DNA of 64,000 bases, taken from the NCBI RefSeq assembly GCF_024129435.1, contig NZ_JAMXXN010000002.1, positions 1 to 64,000 on the forward strand, given 5' to 3'. The position numbers and the translations under genes were made by a program. This DNA comes from Acinetobacter lwoffii. GTDB taxonomy: Bacteria; Pseudomonadota; Gammaproteobacteria; Pseudomonadales; Moraxellaceae. Numbering within the stretch: the first letter of the stretch is position 1; the number at the start of each line of letters is the position of its first letter. Of the stretch, positions 9,647 through 17,736 are shown one piece after another. The notes beneath the pieces were generated by a model. That model did not search any database. It saw only the letters and a list, made by a program, of their open reading frames with translations, and was not told where the DNA came from.

Positions 9647-10949
9647 GCTGATTTTGGCTCCACGGGATGGTCTGAACAACCATGCCACAATGTGACTTGA
9701 GAGAGCGCATATTCTACTGTGAAATAAGGAAATCGGCTAGATGCCAAAGCAGAAAACTACGCCTGAAATATCTTGGACTTTTAAAATATTTTGTTTATTT
9801 TCAGGCAAGAAAATTGAATGTAGTCGCACAGGTTATCACATTTTTTAAAAGAAAAATCAAAACCGGTTCAGAATAATTTTCTATATAAAAATTGTATTAT
9901 TTTTCAACAACAATCAGTGCAAAATCAAATTCAGGTTTTATTGTCATAATCTGTCAAAGCTCCGATTTAGGCCAAAATGAAATACTTGATTACAAGATTT
10001 CATAAAGTCGTATTTTTGCAGACTGTTTTTAATTATTTTGATTGACTCTTAACTTTGACTTTTAAGATTAGAAAACTGGTTAAAGGTCTTCTGCCGTTCT
10101 GCACCACAAGGAACAGTTCTCCGCTCATCTCCTCCATTACAGCACCAGAGGAAAATTACTACCCTCTATGAAAGAATAATTAATACTGAGTGGTATTTTA
10201 ATCTGACATCATCTGCGGGGGAAAAACCGGACATCCATTCTCACCTTCTAAAAGAATAAAAATAAAGTTTCTTATTTGGGCCTTTTATTTTTTTATATTT
10301 GATTTTTATCTTCTCAGATCATAATTAAGCGAAATTTACTCATCTAAAAGACCAAAAAATATATCGACAAAATCCCCCACCATATCCAATATTTTAAAAT
10401 TTCATCATTTATTCATGAGCTCTATTATGCGTAAAAAACACAATATAAATAGCAAAATACCACTTATATTTATGAGGAAATTTACCAGGAATTATGAGGC
10501 TTATATAAAAAAATAATGAAGAAATGATTAATAATAAAATTTTGTTACCTTTTTTATTTAATCCGTATTCTCAGGTTTTATTTAACTCTAAAATTTTAAA
10601 ATAAATATTTGTAATTAATAGAAAAAATATCAAAAATTTTCTTTTTTATTCAACTAACAGAGCTACAGACTCACATGTCTATATCAGCTAAAAATCTTAC
10701 CAAATAGACACTTCATCAGTAAATTTGATGATTTTATGTTAAGCTCTAGCCGAATTGCTGAGGAAATGTCCAAATTCTGGGCCTAGCAATGGTTTTTCCT
10801 TTCTGCTGTAGAGATGAATATAAATTCTATATTCGGACACTAATTTTTTGATGTTCTATAGCTTCACTGCTCTGTCTATTTTAGAGCCTTAATCTGTCAC
10901 CAATGATTTAATTTTCAAAAACAAAAGGTGACCCGCTTAAGGAGTATGT
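9647..10949. other. 1.3-kb AT-rich intergenic region without a convincing gene
   Basis: This holds the purL promoter at its left end and the symporter leader at its right end. Frames of up to 64 codons occur (for example 9682-9876), but they lack ribosome sites and show amino-acid composition typical of AT-rich noise. The stretch around 10080-10260 is less AT-rich than its flanks and might be a decayed gene or a small RNA, but I could not assign it. A structured segment at 10754-10796 is listed separately. Confidence 0.5.
10754..10796 (+). promoter_or_regulatory. Hairpin in the symporter leader (possible attenuator or small RNA end)
   Basis: ATTGCTGAGG (10754-10763) pairs with CCTAGCAAT (10782-10790) with a single bulge. 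CCA and TGG inside the loop can extend the structure, and GGTTTTT follows. It lies about 155 bases before the symporter start. This could be a weak terminator in the leader or the end of a small transcript. No known riboswitch consensus was recognised. Confidence 0.35.
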
Positions 10950-12587
10950 ATGTTTCAATTCACTAGTACAGCAACTGTACTATTGATGGTGCTTTTCTAT
11001 GGCATCACCTTTCTACTATCGTTACGTATTAAACAGAAAAATGAAAATGTTGATGGCTACATGGTCTCGAATGGCTCCATCGGATTTGGAATGTCTGCGG
11101 CCAGTATGACCGCCACCTGGATCTGGGCCGCCTCGTTTTATGCAGCAGCTTCATCCGGATATACATACGGCGTTTCCGGTGCCCTCCACTATGGTTTATG
11201 GGGTGCGCTGATGATTTTATTTATCTATCCCTTTGGTAAGCGCTTTCGTGAACTGGCGCCTAATGCCCACACCCTGGCAGAAATTATGCATGCCCGGCAT
11301 GGCAACCAAAGCCAGATGATTCTGGCAGGTTCCAATATTGTGGGTAGCGTCATCAGCCTGATGGTGAACTTTACCGCCGCTGGGGCACTGGTTGAAATTT
11401 TATCTCCTTTAAGCTTTATCCATGGCGTGCTGATTACCGGTATCGGTGTACTGTCCTATACCCTTTGGTCGGGCTTTCGCTCCTCGGTCTTTACCGATTT
11501 CGGTCAGCTGGTAGCGATGATTGTCGCGGCTGTGATCATTATTCCAACCTTATTCTTTACCTTAGGTGGTCCATCCCTGTTTCAAAGCGGGATTCATAAC
11601 CTGCAACCGGAGCAGCTGGATTTTTTCTCTAAAACAGCCTTCTTGGAACAAGGCGCACCATTTTTTGTTGCCGTATTGGCCTACGCGATTGGTAATCAGA
11701 CCATTGCCCAGCGCCTGTTTGCAGTCCGTGAAGACCTGATCAAACCAAGTTTTATCACTGCAACCATTGGTTATGCTGCAATTGTCATTGGTCTAGGCAT
11801 GCTGGGGTTATTGGCACTATTTGCAGGTATTCAGCCCATTGATGGCAACCTGAATAACCTGATTCCGCAAATGGCAGCGACTTATCTTTCTCCATTTATG
11901 GTCGCGCTGTTATTCATCATGGTGATTGGAGCATTGTCTTCTACCGCTGACTCGGATCTGTCTGCCCTGTCTGCGATTGTCATGACGGACATTTATGGCA
12001 AACAGATTGCGAAAAACCGTCCTGATCCAAAGAAAATGCTGTTTATTGGCCGTATGACCATGATCGTTGCCACCATGCTGGGGATTGTGATTGCCACCTT
12101 GAAGTTTGACATTTTGTCGATGCTGATTTTTGTGGGTGCGCTTTGGGGCTCTATTGTATTCCCGGTGATTGTCAGCCTGTATTGGGACAAGGTGAATGCC
12201 CGGGCCTTTAACTGGTCAGTGGGCCTCGCATTTTTCAGCTTTCTGATAGTACGTTTTGAATGGCTTCCCATTCAGGGATTGATCGCACTTGGCTTTGAAC
12301 TCGTTGCGACCCTGGGGATTGGTGTGGTGCTGGGTTTGATGACCTTTGGTTTCTTCGGCAAGAAAGTGGGTCTGGTCGTTGGCATATTGGCCAGTATTGG
12401 CTTCATGCCATGGACCATCGGCTTCTTGCGTGAATACGGCACCTTGTTAAGCTCACTGACAGCGTATGGCAGTAGTGCGCTGGTATGTACTGTGTTGACG
12501 CTACTCTACAGCAAAGAAAAATTTGATTTTAAGCAAATCAACAAGATGGTGATTGAATTTCACCAGCTATCTGAGAAAAGTAAATAA
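10950..12587 (+). CDS. Sodium:solute symporter (SSS family)
   Basis: A 545-residue inner-membrane transporter with about 13-14 hydrophobic spans, which uses the sodium gradient to import a small solute. Family features include GYMVSNGSIGFGMSAASMTATW near the N-terminus (first unwound helix) and ALSSTADSDLSALSAI in the later core, where Ser/Thr residues form the conserved sodium site. AAGGAG lies 6 bases before the ATG. The next gene is a 43-residue membrane protein, a pattern seen with certain SSS carriers that need a small subunit. Urea- or proline-like substrates are possible, but nothing nearby (no urease, no catabolic genes) fixes the substrate. Confidence 0.85.
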   Translation: MFQFTSTATVLLMVLFYGITFLLSLRIKQKNENVDGYMVSNGSIGFGMSAASMTATWIWAASFYAAASSGYTYGVSGALHYGLWGALMILFIYPFGKRFRELAPNAHTLAEIMHARHGNQSQMILAGSNIVGSVISLMVNFTAAGALVEILSPLSFIHGVLITGIGVLSYTLWSGFRSSVFTDFGQLVAMIVAAVIIIPTLFFTLGGPSLFQSGIHNLQPEQLDFFSKTAFLEQGAPFFVAVLAYAIGNQTIAQRLFAVREDLIKPSFITATIGYAAIVIGLGMLGLLALFAGIQPIDGNLNNLIPQMAATYLSPFMVALLFIMVIGALSSTADSDLSALSAIVMTDIYGKQIAKNRPDPKKMLFIGRMTMIVATMLGIVIATLKFDILSMLIFVGALWGSIVFPVIVSLYWDKVNARAFNWSVGLAFFSFLIVRFEWLPIQGLIALGFELVATLGIGVVLGLMTFGFFGKKVGLVVGILASIGFMPWTIGFLREYGTLLSSLTAYGSSALVCTVLTLLYSKEKFDFKQINKMVIEFHQLSEKSK

Positions 12588-12598
12588 GGAGATTTCAG

Positions 12599-12730
12599 AT
12601 GACAAGTCAATTATTGACCCTATATGTACTTTTTTGGCCATTGGTGGCAAGCCTGGTCTTGTTCACGATTTGCCTGAATGTCTATAAAGACACACAACAG
12701 GCCAAGAAAAATGGTGAAGAGCTAATTTGA
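12599..12730 (+). CDS. Small transporter subunit, 43 residues
   Basis: ATG at 12599 follows a perfect AAGGAG (12586-12591) that overlaps the symporter stop, so the two genes are translationally close. The product has a single membrane span (about residues 5-28, starting LLTLYVLFWPLVASLVLF) and a charged cytoplasmic tail ending KKNGEELI. It resembles the short proteins named putative transporter small subunit that accompany SSS-type carriers. It probably stabilises or regulates the symporter in the membrane. This link is an inference from the operon and the family pattern. Confidence 0.75.
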   Translation: MTSQLLTLYVLFWPLVASLVLFTICLNVYKDTQQAKKNGEELI

Positions 12731-12745
12731 TTCTTCATCCTAAAC

Positions 12746-12773
12746 AAAAAGCAGGCCATTGAGCCTGCTTTTT
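12746..12773 (+). terminator. Terminator after the symporter operon
   Basis: AAAAAGCAGGC (12746-12756) pairs perfectly with GCCTGCTTTTT (12763-12773) around a CATTGA loop. It starts 15 bases after the small-subunit stop. Confidence 0.9.
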
Positions 12774-12925
12774 ATTGTTCATTTGATGATTTCGATTTTT
12801 AATTCTCAGTCTTTTCCAGCTGACTAAAATAACCATATGCAGCATGACAATTCATGTCGCACTGCCCTAGTGCAGGAGCTAGTTTTTTGGCATGATGCAA
12901 ATAGTGGATCACTGAATAATGATAA

Positions 12926-14266
12926 ATGACTCAAATGCGTTGGTTAGAACTGCTTTCGACAGTTCGGATTGGTAGTAAAAAGCAGAGCACTGAACTGGCA
13001 CGCAGCCCGTTTCATAAAGATTATGACCGTATTATTTTTTCGCAAAGCTTCCGGCAATTAAACCGCAAAACCCAAGTCCATCCACTGACCCAGCATGATG
13101 GTATTCATACCCGTTTGACCCATTCGCTAGAAGTCTCCTGTATTGGCCGTTCATTGGGTATGCTGGCTGCCGAAAAAATCAAAGATAATTTACCTGCCTG
13201 GATTTCTCCGGCTGATGTCGGTGCCATCATTCAGGCTGCCTGTCTGGCACATGATATTGGCAACCCGCCTTTTGGTCATGCCGGTGAATACGCCATTCGG
13301 GAATGGTTTGACGATGCTTCTCATACCGACTTTTTAAAAGATTTAAGTCCTGAACAGGAAGCCGATGTCCGCCAGTTTGAAGGCAATGCCCAAGGCCTGC
13401 GCCTGCTGACCAAGATCGATTATCATCCTTATGATGGCGGCATGCGCCTGACCTATGCCACACTCGGTGCCTATCTTAAATACCCGTGGCTCTCTGAGGC
13501 CATTGACCCGACTGGTAACACCCCGGCCAGTCGACGTCCAAAATTTGGTTGTTACCAGTCTGAAAAAGAGATTTTGCAGGAAATTGCTGAACAGCTAGGA
13601 TTAATCCAGCTTGGTGAATATCATTATTGTCGTCATCCGCTGACCTATCTTTTAGAAGCTGCGGATGACATCTGCTATGCCCTGATTGATCTGGAAGATG
13701 GTATTAGCCTGAATATGCTCAGTTATGCCGAAGTCGAGCCAGTTTTCCTAAACTTGCTGGGAGAATATGGCACACCTGAAGAAATCAATCTGCCTAATAC
13801 CACCTGGCAACAAAAAATTGCCGCCTTACGTGGTCGGGTCATGAAACGTCTGGTAGATGAAGTCACCACGGCCTTTGCCCGACATCAGCAGGAAATTCTG
13901 ATGGGCCAATTGCAAGGCTCATTGCTGGGTTATTGTAGTGCCGACATTGAGATTGGCATTAACCGGGCCAAAGAACTGGCGCGAGACAAGATCTTCGAAC
14001 ATCCGCAAAAAGCCGGTCTGGAAATTATCGCGCATCAAAGTTTACAAACGATTCTGGATGCCTTTATTCCACTGACCACACCGCACAAAACCTTGAGCTT
14101 TAAGGAACAGCGTTTGATGGCTATTTTAAAACGCTCGGGTGCGCAGTTTAGTGCTGATCATTATGACAACATTATGCAGGTGCTAGATATTGTCTCCAAG
14201 TTTTCTGATCACCAGGCTTATAATCTGGCGCAGGAACTGCATGGCAATAAAGCCGGGTTACTCTAA
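12926..14266 (+). CDS. dgt: Deoxyguanosinetriphosphate triphosphohydrolase-like protein
   Basis: A 446-residue HD-domain enzyme that hydrolyses dNTPs (dGTP in characterised members) to the nucleoside and triphosphate. Metal ligands visible are His66 in THSLEV, His109-Asp110 in AHDIGNPPFGH, and an Asp in LLEAADDICYALID (247/248). The N-terminal SPFHKDYDRIIFSQSFRQL is characteristic of the family. The first ATG at 12926 has a poor ribosome site, and a second ATG occurs three codons in. It lies just upstream of ruvA but is separated by 117 bases. It probably affects nucleotide pools or phage replication. Symbol by family resemblance. Confidence 0.85.
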   Translation: MTQMRWLELLSTVRIGSKKQSTELARSPFHKDYDRIIFSQSFRQLNRKTQVHPLTQHDGIHTRLTHSLEVSCIGRSLGMLAAEKIKDNLPAWISPADVGAIIQAACLAHDIGNPPFGHAGEYAIREWFDDASHTDFLKDLSPEQEADVRQFEGNAQGLRLLTKIDYHPYDGGMRLTYATLGAYLKYPWLSEAIDPTGNTPASRRPKFGCYQSEKEILQEIAEQLGLIQLGEYHYCRHPLTYLLEAADDICYALIDLEDGISLNMLSYAEVEPVFLNLLGEYGTPEEINLPNTTWQQKIAALRGRVMKRLVDEVTTAFARHQQEILMGQLQGSLLGYCSADIEIGINRAKELARDKIFEHPQKAGLEIIAHQSLQTILDAFIPLTTPHKTLSFKEQRLMAILKRSGAQFSADHYDNIMQVLDIVSKFSDHQAYNLAQELHGNKAGLL

Positions 14267-14383
14267 TGTGAACGAGCGCCTGATGATAATCTCAGCAAAA
14301 TCACTGGATTTGAATGATAGAGTTTTGCCTTTATCGAAAATGCTGACTACTATGCCTGTATTAAATTTGAGTATGTATAAAAA

Positions 14384-14986
14384 ATGATTGGATGCCTAAT
14401 TGGGGAAGTGCTGGCGCTGGAAGCACCGACTGTTTTATTAAATGTAAACGGCGTAGGTTATGAGATTGACACCCCTTTAACCACTTTCTGTCAGTTGCAA
14501 AAAGGCCAGAAAATTACCCTGTGGACCCATCTTGCTGTTCGTGAAGATGCCCAGTTACTTTATGGCTTTATCAATACGCAGGAAAAAACCATTTTCCGTA
14601 CCTTATTAAAGGTGAACGGCGTAGGTCCGAAAATGGCGCTTGGTATTCTTTCAACTTTAAGTGTGGAAATGCTGATCCATACCGTTGAACATGAAGATAT
14701 CAATACTCTGGTCAAGGTTCCGGGGGTGGGTAAAAAGACTGCAGAACGCCTGATGATTGAATTGCGTGACCGCTTTAAAGCCATGGCTTCAGGTGCTGCA
14801 CCAAGTAATTCAACTGCACCACAAATTCAGTTTATGGGTAATTCAGCCGTGGCTGAAGCGGAAGCTGCATTACAATCCTTGGGCTATAAGCCTGCTGAAG
14901 CACAAAAACTGGTGAATGCCGCCAAAGGCGAATTTACAGAAGCCAGCGATATTATCCGCGCTGCATTAAAGTCGATGAACAAATAG
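14384..14986 (+). CDS. ruvA: Holliday junction branch migration protein RuvA
   Basis: The 200-residue product binds four-way DNA junctions as a tetramer and loads the RuvB motor. It has the N-terminal OB-fold (MIGCLIGEVLALEAPTVLLN), the two helix-hairpin-helix motifs (LLKVNGVGPKMALGIL and LVKVPGVGKKTAERLM), a flexible Ser/Pro-rich linker at about 140-150, and the C-terminal RuvB-binding three-helix domain (AEAALQSLGYKPAEAQKLV). Length is normal. It is followed by ruvB after an unusually long 335-base gap that holds a dispersed repeat. Confidence 0.97.
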   Translation: MIGCLIGEVLALEAPTVLLNVNGVGYEIDTPLTTFCQLQKGQKITLWTHLAVREDAQLLYGFINTQEKTIFRTLLKVNGVGPKMALGILSTLSVEMLIHTVEHEDINTLVKVPGVGKKTAERLMIELRDRFKAMASGAAPSNSTAPQIQFMGNSAVAEAEAALQSLGYKPAEAQKLVNAAKGEFTEASDIIRAALKSMNK

Positions 14987-15029
14987 AGATGATATCCAAG
15001 TTACAGGATAAAATCTGATACGCGTAAAA

Positions 15030-15161
15030 GTCATTCGCAACTGTTTGAGGCAGGAGACATTTATAGTTAAATGTTTCTGCGATATATTCGATAAGAATCA
15101 ATATTCGACGAGTTTTGCGAATGACGGTGGTTTTGCTTACTTTTGCCGAAACAAAAGTAAG
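15030..15161. repeat. Dispersed intergenic repeat / MITE-like element between ruvA and ruvB
   Basis: Two nested structures are visible. GTCATTCGCAA (15030-15040) and TTGCGAATGAC (15115-15125) are exact inverted repeats about 75 bases apart. Immediately right, CTTACTTTTG (15136-15145) and CAAAAGTAAG (15152-15161) form a perfect 10-bp hairpin with a CCGAAA loop. I associate this cluster, and the spurious FANDGGFAYFCRNKSK peptide it encodes, with a repeat common in Acinetobacter intergenic regions. This is from memory. A separate 12-base palindrome, TCGCCTAGGCGA, is at 15226-15237. Only one copy is in this window. Confidence 0.6.
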
Positions 15162-15321
15162 GCGAACCGCAGGTTAATACTCAGATATAAATCTGATTGG
15201 AAAGACTCTGCAAAAATTCAATTCCTCGCCTAGGCGAAAATCTTAGGATTCAGATCCATATTTGAGACCGTGTCAAAATTACCAGCTCAAAGGATCACTA
15301 AAATATTGGTATATAAACGTT

Positions 15322-16329
15322 ATGCAAGACCGTCTCATCAGTGGTTCTGAAAAACCCGAAGATCATTTCGATCGTGCCATCCGCCCGACTTCCCTCGATG
15401 ACTACATCGGTCAGCCGGTGGTCCGCGAGCAGATGGAAATTTTCATTGGCGCAGCACGTGGCCGTGAAGAAGCCCTTGATCACACCCTGATTTTTGGCCC
15501 GCCAGGTCTGGGTAAAACGACATTGGCCAATATTATTGCCCGAGAAATGGGTGGTAATCTCAAGTCAACTTCTGGCCCGGTACTGGAACGTGCTGGTGAC
15601 TTAGCCGCGATGCTAACGAACCTGGAAGAAGGCGATGTCCTGTTTATTGACGAGATTCACCGTCTTTCACCCGTGATTGAAGAAATCCTGTATCCGGCGA
15701 TGGAAGATTATCAGCTCGATATCATGATTGGTGAAGGCCCTGCTGCTCGCTCGATTAAACTGGATTTACCGCCATTTACCTTGGTAGCTGCAACTACACG
15801 TGCCGGTCTACTCACCTCTCCGCTGCGTGACCGCTTCGGAATCGTGCAACGTTTAGAGTTTTATTCGGTTGAAGATTTAACCCACATTGTCAAACGTTCA
15901 GCCAACTTGATGGATGTGCCTATGACCGGAGATGGCGCAAAAGAAATTGCCCGTCGTTCACGAGGCACACCACGTATTGCCAACCGTTTATTACGCCGTG
16001 TGCGTGATTATGCTCAGGTCAAAGGTACCGGTGAAATCAACCAGGATATGGCCCAACGTGCTTTGGATATGCTCAAAGTCGATAAAGATGGTTTAGACAC
16101 ACTCGACCGTCGTTATTTATCTATGCTTCTTGAGCGTTTTGATGGTGGTCCTGCCGGTGTTGAAGCCTTGGCTGCTGCCATGGCGGAAGATTCTGGTACG
16201 TTGGAGGATGTAATTGAACCTTACTTGATTCAGCAAGGTTATGTGATGCGTACTGCGCGTGGTCGTATTGCCACCAATATGGCCTATTTGCAGTTTGGTA
16301 TGACTCCACCTGAGCCAAAAGATAAATGA
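15322..16329 (+). CDS. ruvB: Holliday junction branch migration ATPase RuvB
   Basis: The AAA+ motor that drives branch migration with RuvA. The start at 15322 ([16 protein letters not shown]) gives 335 residues, the normal length; an in-frame upstream extension of 20 codons lacks family similarity. The Walker A motif is GPPGLGKTT (59-67), Walker B is LFIDEIH (107-113), sensor 1 lies in LVAATTRAG, the arginine finger region is in SPLRDRFG, and the C-terminal winged helix ends [16 protein letters not shown]. There is no clear ribosome site just before the ATG, and the dispersed repeat separates it from ruvA, so it may have its own promoter. Confidence 0.97.
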   Translation: MQDRLISGSEKPEDHFDRAIRPTSLDDYIGQPVVREQMEIFIGAARGREEALDHTLIFGPPGLGKTTLANIIAREMGGNLKSTSGPVLERAGDLAAMLTNLEEGDVLFIDEIHRLSPVIEEILYPAMEDYQLDIMIGEGPAARSIKLDLPPFTLVAATTRAGLLTSPLRDRFGIVQRLEFYSVEDLTHIVKRSANLMDVPMTGDGAKEIARRSRGTPRIANRLLRRVRDYAQVKGTGEINQDMAQRALDMLKVDKDGLDTLDRRYLSMLLERFDGGPAGVEALAAAMAEDSGTLEDVIEPYLIQQGYVMRTARGRIATNMAYLQFGMTPPEPKDK

Positions 16330-16356
16330 TTAAAAACAGCTTAGGCTGCTTTTAAT
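16329..16356 (+). terminator. Terminator after ruvB
   Basis: An imperfect hairpin (AAAACAGC, loop TTAG, GCTGCTTTT) begins at the ruvB stop and ends in a T run. One base is bulged in the stem. Confidence 0.6.
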
Positions 16357-16402
16357 AGTATTCAATTACCTTTATTTCGCACCATTTTGCTCGTGATCTT
16401 TA

Positions 16403-16789
16403 ATGAAATTATCTCGTTTTGTTGTAATCAGCTTTTTGATGACAGCTCCAAACCTTTATGCGGCTCAGAGCTGGTCATGCAGCAATACACTGACTGAAAT
16501 TTCCTGCACAGAACATCAGTGTGATATTAAAACTGAAAGTTTCACCCCTTTCCAGATTAACATTGCGCAGGACAATAAAATCAGCATCTGCGCCTATTCA
16601 GGCTGTTGGTCGGGACAAACCAATTCCACAAAACATCTGCATTTTACTAGCTATTCTACCCAGACATTAACTTGGAATGAGCACACATCAAAAGCTGAAG
16701 CATTTTTGCTAGGCATCGATACCCGAAATCATACGGGATTTTTATTGGGAGAAGGTTTTAGCCTACCATTAAACTGCACACCAGAATAA
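16403..16789 (+). CDS. Exported Cys-containing protein of unknown function
   Basis: A 128-residue protein with a clear signal peptide (MKLSRFVVISFLMTAPNLYA, cleavage near residue 20/21). The mature part has six Cys (26, 35, 40, 63, 68, 125), which could form three disulfides in the periplasm. It has no recognised domain. The even number of Cys and the C-X4-C spacings (35/40 and 63/68) suggest a small disulfide-stabilised fold. It sits alone between ruvB and a minus-strand membrane-anchored unknown. Confidence 0.75.
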   Translation: MKLSRFVVISFLMTAPNLYAAQSWSCSNTLTEISCTEHQCDIKTESFTPFQINIAQDNKISICAYSGCWSGQTNSTKHLHFTSYSTQTLTWNEHTSKAEAFLLGIDTRNHTGFLLGEGFSLPLNCTPE

Positions 16790-16855
16790 AATGGCTCTGA
16801 TTAGAAACTGCTTTATGTTGAGCATCTAGAGTGATTTTCCTCATCAGTTCGACAT

Positions 16856-17437
16856 TTATAAATTAGAAACAACACGTACTTCCTCCACCAGCATCAACTC
16901 ACATGCACCATTGCCAGTATCCTCACGACTTAAAGAACTACGCCAGGTCCATCCATCTGAAGACTTCACTTCCACCAACTGCCCTTTTAAATAAATCAAA
17001 TCATCTTGATCGATTTGAGCGAGTTGTTGAGCAATCGCTTTGCTTGCAGGAATCAAATGAGTATTAGCACTCTGAATTTCAATTTCACGTACCGGAATAG
17101 GAGGCGCATTTTCATAACGCCAATAATACCAGCGGTTACTTTGCCGGATCGACAACTGCTTATAAACAGCCGGATTGGTCATGCTTCCCCAGCCCAGGGC
17201 AAAATCGACAGGACTAAGTTCCGCTTCTCGCCCAAAACTATAATCTTCTCGTGATAAAACCCGAAACTCTCCCGCATAAGGTTCTAAATTTGTCATGGTA
17301 TAACCCTGAAACTGATGAATGCCCTCTGTGACTTGATAATCAGTAGCATCTGAAATACCTTTATCCGGTTTTAGCCAATAGAACCACAGTGTAAAACCCA
17401 TGACGAAAATAATAAGATATTTCAAAAAACGGTTCAT
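16856..17437 (-). CDS. Membrane-anchored protein of unknown function
   Basis: 193 residues with an N-terminal membrane anchor (about 4-22, FLKYLIIFVMGFTLWFYWL) and a periplasmic domain of about 170 residues. Conserved-looking segments are LEPYAGEFRVLSREDYSFG, ALGWGSM, and a Trp/Ser-rich C-terminus GWTWRSSLSREDTGNGACE. No catalytic motif was recognised. It converges with the upstream exported protein gene. I have seen similar proteins in other Proteobacteria but cannot give a function. Confidence 0.75.
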   Translation of the reverse strand: MNRFLKYLIIFVMGFTLWFYWLKPDKGISDATDYQVTEGIHQFQGYTMTNLEPYAGEFRVLSREDYSFGREAELSPVDFALGWGSMTNPAVYKQLSIRQSNRWYYWRYENAPPIPVREIEIQSANTHLIPASKAIAQQLAQIDQDDLIYLKGQLVEVKSSDGWTWRSSLSREDTGNGACELMLVEEVRVVSNL

Positions 17438-17621
17438 TTTAAACTCGAATATTTATCCATAATATAAAGCGTTATCCCCTAGGTGAATCAAATGAAATCA
17501 CTAAGTATAAATCCGAAAAGCAAGTACCATATACAAATTTTATAAACTCAATTTCACATGAAATACATATTCTTACAATGTAAAAGAACAAATAAAGCTC
17601 TTTGAGAACAGCTATTAACAC

Positions 17622-17663
17622 CCAAAATACCTTTAAGGTATCGAAAAATACTTAGAGGGTTTT
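17622..17663. promoter_or_regulatory. Nested inverted repeats upstream of the amidohydrolase gene
   Basis: ATACCTT (17627-17633) and AAGGTAT (17635-17641) are perfect arms around one base. CCAAAA (17622-17627) and TTTTGG (17658-17663) flank it. The site is about 75-115 bases before the start codon and could be an operator. No regulator gene is adjacent. Confidence 0.3.
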
Positions 17664-17736
17664 GGTCGAATTAGATCAGTATGCCATCCTAAAGAATCAC
17701 TTTAACCATTTCAAATTCTTAAGGTTCTCCCGAAGT

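Noticed and set aside
9682-9876. A 64-codon plus-strand frame upstream of purL
   Set aside because: It overlaps the purL 5' end, has no ribosome site and shows no recognisable protein features.
10427-10519. A 29-codon plus-strand frame beginning MRKKHNINSK in the AT-rich gap
   Set aside because: Lys/Asn/Ile-rich composition is what random AT-rich DNA gives, and no ribosome site is present.
15045-15233. A 62-codon plus-strand frame in the ruvA-ruvB gap
   Set aside because: It lies within the dispersed repeat, has no ribosome site, and the peptide is of the kind produced by such repeats rather than by a gene.
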